Shown here piece after piece: positions 13,600-19,611 of a stretch of DNA of 25,067 nt. Numbering within the stretch: the first letter of the stretch is position 1; each line of letters begins with the position of its first letter. Made by a program: the position numbers and the translations under genes. Under the pieces are notes generated by a model that was not told the DNA's origin, did not search any database, and was given only the letters and a program-made list of their open reading frames with translations. The DNA is from a virus, in IMG/VR virus record IMGVR_UViG_3300021247_000125, positions 348-25,414 of that record, one strand, 5' to 3'.

Positions 13600-15444
13600 T
13601 TAGTTGGATTCGAGTGCGGCGACACGTTGAGACAATGCCGCGACTTGGGCAACTAGATTTGCGTTCAAGCCGTTCAGTTCTTGAACAGCTTTAACCAGCG
13701 CAGCATAGATGCCTTCTTTTTCCAGACCTAAACGAGTTACTGTTTCACCGTTTTCCGTCGTCTCAAATTCTTTAACCAGATCAGGCATGATCGTCTGAAC
13801 TTCTTGAGCGATAAAACCGAACTGCGTTCCTTGATTAACAATGTCTGATTTCCATTTGTAAGAGACAGGACGTAACGCAAGAATTGAGGACAACCCATAA
13901 CCCAAATCAGCAATGTCAGTTTTGAGACGAGCATCCGATGGATTGGTACTAGTTAGCGTTCCACTATTGGAATAAACAAGACCTGTTCCAAGTGTACTAA
14001 CAATGACGTTGCCACTATAATCAATGGTCATCGCGCTGTTCGTGATGCCACTGCCGTAACTGTTCGACGTGCCGAACACTAAGTAAGAACCGTTGTTGGA
14101 ATAATAGGCTCCAATGCGTGCGCGAGGTGCTTGATTGTTTGCCGAGAAATCAATGCCCGAGTAATCGTTGGTCGATGTTGAGCCAGTAATGCGAACGCCT
14201 AAAGCGGAGGTTCCAGTGAAGCTGGTGACGCTTGCTGGGCCAGTAACCGCGAGTCCGGTTGAGGATAAGCGAGCAACTTCCGTCGTGCCGCCAGCATAGA
14301 AAGCCAAATCGGCACTCGCACTTGGCGTCTCAATCTTAAAGCGATTGGTGCTGTTTGTCTTGAATTGCAGACCAACAGAAGAAATGCCAGCGGACTCAAA
14401 TACGTTTACGCCATTGGTCGCTAGGGTTGAAAGAGCACCTGTGACAGCGAGTCCGGTGGAATAGAAGGTTCCAACGGTTGAACCCGCAGGGCGAATATCA
14501 ATAGACGAACCGCTTAAGGTTAATGATGCAAGTGTGCCAGTATTATTGGAATATGCCGCAAGAACACCCCCAGAAGAATAGTAACCATACAGTCCTTGTG
14601 CGACTGAAAACGAAGCAAGAGGGCCAGAGGCAGCGAGGAACGAAGCAGTTAACTGCGTAAACGCGCCCGTGGATGCCGTCGTCGCGCCCACCGTGCCGTT
14701 AAAGGCAGACGCCGTAATGGTCTTATTGCTCAACGCCTCCGAGCCAGCCAAGGTCGCCAGCGTGCCCGTGACAGGCAGCGTCAGGGCCGTGTTAGCCGTA
14801 GCCGTAAACGACTGCGTGAACGCGCCAGCGTGCGTCACGTTGCCCGCAATCGTAATCGTGTTCGCGCCGTTGTTTACGCCTGTGCCGCCGTAAGTGCCAG
14901 TAATTACATTCGTGACATCCGCGCTACCGTTGAACGAGCCACCGTGGATGTTGCGAGATGTTTGTAGAACAGTGGCAGAACCAGCATTGCCTGTAATGGT
15001 AGTTTGGTCGCCCGTGTTTACGCCACTAGAACTGCCGCTAAAATTGGATGCCGAAATAGTGGAAGATGCTGTTACGGTAGTAAAAGCACCCGTAGATGGG
15101 TTTGTGGCACCAATGGCTGTGTTTGTGATGCCAACAGCCGAATAGTCCGTGCTAACCCCAACAACTGCTCCTGTGCGACCAAACACACTAGAAACAGCGT
15201 CTGTCAAATCAACCTTCTCCCAGGCTGTTCCATTGCTGATGATCCAGTCACCCACTGCAAAGCTAATTGTAAACTGTGTTCCAGCCGCGCTGACAACGTA
15301 GTAGTCACCCTTGCTCGTAGATGCAGGAGGACTTGTTAGCGTAGGAGAATTAGCAGTCGCATCCCATGTCCCCTTGTAATTGACCTGTCCGGCAGTTAGA
15401 AGGGGCGGAGAATAATTGGTGATTTGGTCAAATAAGCCGGACAT
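13600..15444 (-). CDS. Tail fibre with C-terminal S74 intramolecular chaperone (614 aa)
   Basis: Residues 1-90 form the attachment end, including KGDYYVVSAAGT and VGDWIISNGTAWEKVD, a pattern common in phage fibres. Residues about 95-480 are Ser/Thr/Gly/Ala-rich shaft with repeats of the type STGAFTxxTAS and LPVTGTLATLAGSEALSNKT. Residues 503-614 are a peptidase S74 chaperone: SDARLKTDI supplies the Ser503-Lys508 dyad of this family, followed by LRPVSYKWK, FGFIAQEVQ and a C-terminal coiled coil (ALVKAVQELNGLNANLVAQV). Such domains trimerise the fibre and then cut themselves off just before the Ser. Its middle (around 14640-14940) is richer in G+C than the rest. It sits two genes away from the adaptor. 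Confidence 0.88.
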   Translation of the reverse strand: MSGLFDQITNYSPPLLTAGQVNYKGTWDATANSPTLTSPPASTSKGDYYVVSAAGTQFTISFAVGDWIISNGTAWEKVDLTDAVSSVFGRTGAVVGVSTDYSAVGITNTAIGATNPSTGAFTTVTASSTISASNFSGSSSGVNTGDQTTITGNAGSATVLQTSRNIHGGSFNGSADVTNVITGTYGGTGVNNGANTITIAGNVTHAGAFTQSFTATANTALTLPVTGTLATLAGSEALSNKTITASAFNGTVGATTASTGAFTQLTASFLAASGPLASFSVAQGLYGYYSSGGVLAAYSNNTGTLASLTLSGSSIDIRPAGSTVGTFYSTGLAVTGALSTLATNGVNVFESAGISSVGLQFKTNSTNRFKIETPSASADLAFYAGGTTEVARLSSTGLAVTGPASVTSFTGTSALGVRITGSTSTNDYSGIDFSANNQAPRARIGAYYSNNGSYLVFGTSNSYGSGITNSAMTIDYSGNVIVSTLGTGLVYSNSGTLTSTNPSDARLKTDIADLGYGLSSILALRPVSYKWKSDIVNQGTQFGFIAQEVQTIMPDLVKEFETTENGETVTRLGLEKEGIYAALVKAVQELNGLNANLVAQVAALSQRVAALESN

Positions 15445-15445
15445 T

Positions 15446-15766
15446 TTAGAGATAGTTGAGTTCGCTAATCGTGAAGACGCCAGAACCGCTAACAGAAATT
15501 ACCTTGACGGACTGGGCCCATGTTTTGCTCCAGATGCCACTATTACCATCCTTGATGATGTGACCATCGGTTGTGGTGGGGGTTGTGCCATCAATTGTAA
15601 AACGCATATCCGCACCAGCAAGTGTCCAATAGACATGGCTTGTATTGGCATTCAAAGCCGCGCCAATGAAATTGGTAGAACTGGAACTAACTGTTAGGTT
15701 GCGATGGGTAGTACCAGACACAGGAATAACCTGCATTGGCCCATTAACTACTTTTGCGTTAGACAT
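15446..15766 (-). CDS. Small beta-rich virion protein, paralog B (106 aa)
   Basis: A Ser/Thr/Gly-rich beta protein. Its C-terminal half, FTIDGTTPTTTDGHIIKDG then SGIWSK, is closely matched by the adjacent upstream protein (TFDGTTPTTTNGHVLPSG then GWWSK), and the NLTVS start of its middle corresponds to NLTVA there. It probably arose by tandem duplication. The DGTTPTTTNGH pattern appears in small phage proteins thought to sit on the virion. It starts one base after its paralog's stop and ends one base before the S74 fibre. Role unproven; it may be a tail or capsid accessory or decoration protein. Confidence 0.65.
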   Translation of the reverse strand: MSNAKVVNGPMQVIPVSGTTHRNLTVSSSSTNFIGAALNANTSHVYWTLAGADMRFTIDGTTPTTTDGHIIKDGNSGIWSKTWAQSVKVISVSGSGVFTISELNYL

Positions 15767-15767
15767 A

Positions 15768-16079
15768 TTAGTTAGTAAATTGACTGATGGTTACTTGAGA
15801 AGATGAGCCAGTATGGCGAATCAATTTAGCTGAAAGAACAGCATCTTTGCTCCACCAACCATACCAACCGCTAGGAAGAACATGACCATTGGTAGTCGTT
15901 GGAGTTGTACCATCAAATGTAACAACTACTGCGGCTGTATGTACTGTGACAAAAAACGCATTTGTCTTGTAATCAAAGTTAGTTGAGTCAAATTGTACGG
16001 CTGTTCCAGCTACGGTCAAATTTTGACCAGCGGCTGTACCATTAGGTTTAGGATAGAGATTAACAACAAAACTATTCAT
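15768..16079 (-). CDS. Small beta-rich virion protein, paralog A (103 aa)
   Basis: The ATG overlaps the adaptor stop by 4 bases (ATGA). The N terminus reads MNSFVVNLYPKPNGTAAGQ, then alternating strands, then the shared TFDGTTPTTTNGHVLPSGWY block and a final QVTISQFTN strand matching FTISELNYL in paralog B. No signal peptide, membrane span or catalytic motif is seen. The pair lies between the tail adaptor and the S74 fibre, so a tail-associated structural role is likely but inferred. Confidence 0.65.
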   Translation of the reverse strand: MNSFVVNLYPKPNGTAAGQNLTVAGTAVQFDSTNFDYKTNAFFVTVHTAAVVVTFDGTTPTTTNGHVLPSGWYGWWSKDAVLSAKLIRHTGSSSQVTISQFTN

Positions 16080-16849
16080 CGGCGGAAGGAGCGGGAATTA
16101 TGGGTTGAGATACGATGAGCCATCATACCAGTGGCGCGGGAAACATCGGTCTTTTGAAGTTGGTCATCAAGAATGCCTTTTGCGACATTTTCCTCAACGA
16201 TTGCTTTCTCATTTTGACCATCTTGACGCAGGAAATCAGCGTAAACAGCGTGAGCAATGTAGTCAAACCATTCGCTAGGAATGTTTGTGCTTGTCGTGCT
16301 GTACGGGCCATCCCAAACCATCTTGTAAGTGACGTAGGTGGCGGTAGAAGGAGCCGTGTCGCCAACCAAGTGAGCGCCATCAGCATTAACGTAGTATTCA
16401 AGTTCAACAGCCGAATAAAGATAGAATGGCTGATAGGTCTTATGAATACGCAAAAATGTGTCAATAGTGTTCTTGCCAGTTTGTGTAAAGGGAACGATGT
16501 TGCTGTTAAGCGTAGCCGTTCCTGTTCCACTACCTGCACCCGTTGCAACAAAGACCACGCCCACTGTGTTAGAGGCCGCGCCAATGGCAACAAAGTTGGT
16601 GTTTCCAACGCTAAGGATGGTGTAGGTGGTTCCAACAACAAACGAGCCAGCACTAACGGTGGTCGTGTATAGGTTGCGAAGTTCCCCTGCAACGAGATAG
16701 CGAGGCCAGTAGTCCGTAGCTTCGTAGGCCAAATTAGCCCGACGATTGACTAGGCTGTTAAGGAACGTGAGTTCGGTAGCGGTAAAGTCGCTTACGCCCG
16801 CTAGGGCTTGTACCCGAAGAATTAGGTCGCTGTATGTTCCGTTAGCCAT
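16076..16849 (-). CDS. Tail adaptor protein (257 aa, T7 gp11-like) with inserted beta module
   Basis: The N-terminal helices (SDLILRVQALAGVSDFTATE, then LNSLVNRRANLAYEATDYWP) and the C-terminal helical part (IPSEWFDYIAHAVYADFLRQ and a long final helix) match the general layout of head-tail adaptors or tail tube A proteins that dock on the portal. Between them, residues about 63-113 are a beta module (SAGSFVVGTTYTILSVGNTN, ending ATGAGSGTGTA) that looks inserted, since the helical fold resumes after it with NIVPFTQTGKNTI. The gene lies downstream of portal, scaffold and capsid, as T7 gene 11 does. It overlaps its neighbours by TAATG and ATGA. The role rests on position and fold-like pattern. 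Confidence 0.65.
   Translation of the reverse strand: MANGTYSDLILRVQALAGVSDFTATELTFLNSLVNRRANLAYEATDYWPRYLVAGELRNLYTTTVSAGSFVVGTTYTILSVGNTNFVAIGAASNTVGVVFVATGAGSGTGTATLNSNIVPFTQTGKNTIDTFLRIHKTYQPFYLYSAVELEYYVNADGAHLVGDTAPSTATYVTYKMVWDGPYSTTSTNIPSEWFDYIAHAVYADFLRQDGQNEKAIVEENVAKGILDDQLQKTDVSRATGMMAHRISTHNSRSFRR
16511..16663 (-). other. Inserted beta module in the tail adaptor gene
   Basis: Codons 63-113 of the adaptor encode SAGSFVVGTTYTILSVGNTN through TGAGSGTGTA. This is a module I recognise as frequent in phage structural proteins of unrelated families. It is bounded by helical segments typical of the adaptor. Confidence 0.6.
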
Positions 16850-17160
16850 TAGATTTTATTGGGACTGAGGTGGGGGAAGCGTTTCTGATAGTCTTTCATA
16901 AAGCCACGGTCACGCATGGCCTCTGCGCCGTATTTATTACGCATATTGAACCATTCCCATGCTGGGGTAACCGCAACGCAACGAAGGCTCTTAAAACCGT
17001 GTTTCTGAGCGTTCTTGATCTTGTCGGCGTGTTGGGCGCAAATCTTCTCGCGCTCATTCTCCCAAGCCTCCTTGAGTTTGACGCCATAACGCAGTTCATT
17101 GATTAACGCTCGGTCAGCGTCACCATTGGAACTCCGAGGCAATTTGGTAATAATTTCCAT
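16849..17160 (-). CDS. Conserved phage protein of unknown function (103 aa)
   Basis: A mostly helical, basic protein with the segments LRYGVKLKEAWENEREKICA, then CVAVTPAWEWFNMRNKYG and GFMKDYQKRFPHLSPNK. The PAWEWF...KYG pattern is one I associate with small genes next to capsid genes in podoviruses, without a known role. It is the first gene after the capsid terminator; its ATG directly follows the terminator's T run. No Shine-Dalgarno sequence is present. An extended -10 sequence inside the terminator loop may start its transcript. It could be a head completion protein, but this is speculation. Confidence 0.65.
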   Translation of the reverse strand: MEIITKLPRSSNGDADRALINELRYGVKLKEAWENEREKICAQHADKIKNAQKHGFKSLRCVAVTPAWEWFNMRNKYGAEAMRDRGFMKDYQKRFPHLSPNKI

Positions 17161-17195
17161 AAAAAAGGCTTGTGCGGATTATACCACACAAGCCT
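17161..17195 (-). terminator. Rho-independent terminator after the capsid gene
   Basis: Read leftward, a 9-bp perfect stem AGGCTTGTG (17195-17187) / CACAAGCCT (17174-17166) with a 12-base loop is followed directly by T6 (continuing the final T of the stem). It lies 24 bases after the capsid stop. Terminators just after the capsid gene are known in T7-like phages, where they raise capsid mRNA level. Confidence 0.85.
17178..17186 (-). promoter_or_regulatory. Extended -10-like promoter in the terminator loop
   Basis: The loop of the terminator contains TGGTATAAT on the leftward strand, a perfect extended -10 (TGnTATAAT). There is no good -35. A start about 7 bases downstream would give a leader of roughly 10-13 bases before the ATG at 17160. 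Confidence 0.45.
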
Positions 17196-17218
17196 CGGGG
17201 GGTTAGACTAACTGCTTA

Positions 17219-18196
17219 TTAGGCAATCGCCGTGATCTTGCCGTGAGCAAGGGGCGAGTGAACCTGGAGCGTGAGCGCCGCGTCAATGAAGCCGCGTTCG
17301 CCACCGCCTTGATTTGGCAGACGGGTGCTGCCGATGCTCATCAGCTCAGCAATACCGATGTAGTCGGGGTTGATGAGGTAACCAGTCGTAGCCGAAGGCA
17401 TACAAGCAGGGTTGCCGTTGATAACGGTGATGAGGCCGAAGTCGCTGTCGTAGGTGTTGACCGAGAGGGTGATCTCTTTGTCGGTCGCCATCTGGTTGAC
17501 GTGGAACACGTTCTCGCTGGAGTTGCCGTCAGAACGGGCAAAGCCAGAGATGGTGCGACGGAGGGTCGTACCAGCAACGAGCGTGAGGGCGTCAACGGTG
17601 CCTGTCTGTGTGAAGATAGAGGCAACGAGGCTGTTGAACACGGACTCAGTGAGAGCGGTGCCAGAGCCGTTGATCGACGCAGCAGGTGTGCGATAGTTCG
17701 ACGGAACATCCGCAGGGCCGCTGGACGAGAGCCAGTTGCCGAGACCACGGAGGGCGTAGGCTGTCGTGCTGCCATCTTCCACGGCGCGGTCTTGTGTACC
17801 AGCAACAGTGGCTTCGATGTCGCGCTTCATTTCGCGGATAGCTTTCGCTTCGGCTTCAGCAATCTTCGCTGGGCCAACGGACTCAACGGCGTCTTGGAGT
17901 TGCGACACCATGTAGTTCTTTTGGAACAGTTGGATGTAGTTACCGAGACGAGCGCGGCCCGAGAATTTGTCCGTGAAGGACGAGATGTCTTGACCTTCGC
18001 GCACGCCAGCAGTGACTGGAGCAGCGAGGGTATCAACCGTCCACTCATTGAAAGTGGCGGTAGCTTTGCTCTTTTTGGCGAGCGATGTGATCGGTGTCTC
18101 CTCGGGAGCAAGGATCGTCAAGACATCTGTGAGGTCTTCGCGATTGGAAACGGCAGAGCCGGGATTTGTGACGGAATAGGTGTTAGAAAAGGCCAT
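17219..18196 (-). CDS. Major capsid protein, SU10 type (325 aa)
   Basis: Residues 18-57 hold the signature of the SU10 major capsid family (DUF5309, an HK97-fold group): NREDLTDVLTILAPEETP followed by KKSKATATFNEWTVDTLA. Further family-like parts are the RARLGNYIQLFQKNYMVS segment near 82-99, a helical stretch with AIREMKRDIEATV (the long spine-type helix) and a beta-rich C-terminal domain. The length is within the family's usual range. It follows the scaffold-like gene by 12 bases and is followed by a strong terminator, as expected for the most abundant virion protein. The leader before its ATG is A/T-rich with no Shine-Dalgarno sequence. The protein forms the icosahedral shell. Confidence 0.9.
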   Translation of the reverse strand: MAFSNTYSVTNPGSAVSNREDLTDVLTILAPEETPITSLAKKSKATATFNEWTVDTLAAPVTAGVREGQDISSFTDKFSGRARLGNYIQLFQKNYMVSQLQDAVESVGPAKIAEAEAKAIREMKRDIEATVAGTQDRAVEDGSTTAYALRGLGNWLSSSGPADVPSNYRTPAASINGSGTALTESVFNSLVASIFTQTGTVDALTLVAGTTLRRTISGFARSDGNSSENVFHVNQMATDKEITLSVNTYDSDFGLITVINGNPACMPSATTGYLINPDYIGIAELMSIGSTRLPNQGGGERGFIDAALTLQVHSPLAHGKITAIA

Positions 18197-18208
18197 GATA
18201 TTAAAAAA

Positions 18209-19297
18209 TTAAGATTTGGTATGTTGAAGAGCACGAAGTTTGGTGAAGTCCTTATAGCTAGACGATTTTCCAAATCGTTCACTAAGGTCTTTCAAAGCCT
18301 TGTTTTGACGGGCTTCTGGTTTTAGGGACTCGGCAGACTGGCTAGTAATCGGGCTGTTCGGGGCCAGTTTAACGGACGGTTTAACGTCCACTGGTTTACG
18401 AGCATACAGACTATTGGCCGCATGAGCTAAGAGATATGGGATTTGTGGAGCCAAATCGGGCAGAGCTTTCTCTAAGCCCTTCAGTCGCTCATCACTCATC
18501 ATTGCCTCATATTGCTTACGGATGTCGTTGTCTTCGCCTTGCATCCAAGATAGCTCCGCTTTGGAGCGTTCAACTAGGGCTTGACGCAAGACTGTGCGAT
18601 CTTGTGCAAGTTTAATTTCCTTATGTTGAGCCGGCAGATAGGTATCTCGCGCTTTACGAGCCTTTCTGGCAGCATCTTTTACGTCGCGTTTAGTGTATTC
18701 CTTGCCATTGACGTTAGCAACAACGTCGTCGGCAGCAAGGTCTTCACTACGGTCAAGAAGGTCTTCAGCCCAATCAATAACTTCGTTTACCTCAGTGAAC
18801 TTCGTTTGAAGCTCTTCTGGTGTAGCAACGGAGGAATAGGGGTTGTTTTCCACTTTAGCTTCTAGTGGAGTCGCTTCTTCACGACGAGCGAGTTCAGCTT
18901 GGAGTTGTGCCAGTTGCTCTTCAGCAGCGCGGCGCTTGGCGGTGAGTTCACCGAACCGAGCAACAGCTTTGCTTCCGAGTTTAGACGCAAGCTCTTTAAG
19001 CTCCGCTTCACTCATGTTTTCTATCTCAACGTCCTTAGAAAGAACTTTTGCTTCCTCTTGAACATCGGCTTGTGGCGTTTCTTGAACAGGCTCTTGATTC
19101 TGTTCAATAGGTTCCGCAGCTTCAGGCTCAGGAATTGGCTTCTCCTCAACTGGCGGTGGCGGGGGCGATTTTTGCGCCTTAGCAGCCTCCATTTGGGCTT
19201 TATACCGTTGAGCAACAAAGTTGCTCGCAGATATGTTGGATTGATTCACTGGTTTTTGGGCGGCTCCAGCGTTAGCCGTTTGGACTTCGTTAGACAT
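18209..19297 (-). CDS. Capsid scaffolding-like protein (362 aa)
   Basis: The protein is hydrophilic and highly charged. It has a disordered, Pro/Glu-rich N-terminal third (KSPPPPPVEEKPIPEPEAAE), a coiled coil at about residues 120-140 (AAEEQLAQLQAELARREE), a charged helical centre and a basic C terminus (LSERFGKSSSYKDFTKLRAL). Acidic, helical proteins just upstream of the capsid gene are typically internal scaffolds that bind the capsid protein through a basic C-terminal helix and leave the head before maturation. An AAGGA Shine-Dalgarno-like site lies 6 bases before the ATG, one of the few in this window. Assigned by position and composition. Confidence 0.8.
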   Translation of the reverse strand: MSNEVQTANAGAAQKPVNQSNISASNFVAQRYKAQMEAAKAQKSPPPPPVEEKPIPEPEAAEPIEQNQEPVQETPQADVQEEAKVLSKDVEIENMSEAELKELASKLGSKAVARFGELTAKRRAAEEQLAQLQAELARREEATPLEAKVENNPYSSVATPEELQTKFTEVNEVIDWAEDLLDRSEDLAADDVVANVNGKEYTKRDVKDAARKARKARDTYLPAQHKEIKLAQDRTVLRQALVERSKAELSWMQGEDNDIRKQYEAMMSDERLKGLEKALPDLAPQIPYLLAHAANSLYARKPVDVKPSVKLAPNSPITSQSAESLKPEARQNKALKDLSERFGKSSSYKDFTKLRALQHTKS

Positions 19298-19305
19298 TAT
19301 TTTTC

Positions 19306-19326
19306 CTTAGCCTTTACGCCGCTAAG
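19306..19326 (-). promoter_or_regulatory. Leader hairpin overlapping the scaffold gene's ribosome site
   Basis: Leftward RNA can form a 6-bp stem CTTAGC/GCTAAG with a 9-base loop. The AAGGA ribosome site (19308-19304) begins inside the 3' arm, so folding could hide part of it. The ATG is at 19297. Confidence 0.35.
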
Positions 19327-19340
19327 AATTGCGAGGCTTT

Positions 19341-19368
19341 ATTGTAGCACCCCGCAGAATAATGTTCA
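19341..19368 (-). promoter_or_regulatory. Candidate promoter for scaffold and capsid genes
   Basis: Leftward strand: TGAACA (19368-19363, four of six matches to the -35 consensus), 16 bases, then TACAAT (19346-19341) preceded by TG as an extended -10 (TGCTACAAT). It sits at the end of the 80-residue gene, 44 bases before the scaffold ATG, in one of the larger gaps of the operon. Confidence 0.5.
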
Positions 19369-19608
19369 GAGTCGTTTGATGCGTTTCGCAGACAGGGCCA
19401 TGTAGTTGCAGGTTGTAAGGATTTCATCCAACGCCTGAATACGCCCACTAATCTCACGAATACGGCCTTCGTTAGCCCGATGGAGTTGTCCAATCGCTGC
19501 TTCACGTCCAGCCGCTACATAGTCGAGAAAGTCCAAGAACTGTTCCTTGTCGGCCAGGTAGTCTAGCTGTTGCTGAAGCGGGTGACGCGAGTTTCCGAAT
19601 AGTGCCAT
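19366..19608 (-). CDS. Small helical protein following portal (80 aa)
   Basis: The protein is almost entirely helical and charged: HPLQQQLDYLADKEQFLDFL, then GREAAIGQLHRANEGRIREI and IQALDEILTTCNYMALS. It starts 3 bases after the portal stop, without a Shine-Dalgarno site, so translation is probably coupled. Small helical proteins between portal and scaffold occur in several podoviruses; a portal or head assembly accessory role is possible but not shown. I do not recognise a named family. Confidence 0.65.
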   Translation of the reverse strand: MALFGNSRHPLQQQLDYLADKEQFLDFLDYVAAGREAAIGQLHRANEGRIREISGRIQALDEILTTCNYMALSAKRIKRL

Positions 19609-19611
19609 AAA

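Noticed and set aside
13596-13652. Upstream extension of the 47-residue gene
   Set aside because: The extra codons lie in the end of the S74 fibre gene; the ATG at 13595 directly follows the fibre stop.
17243-18325. Rightward 360-codon frame
   Set aside because: Antisense to the clearly identified capsid gene; its length is explained by codon bias.
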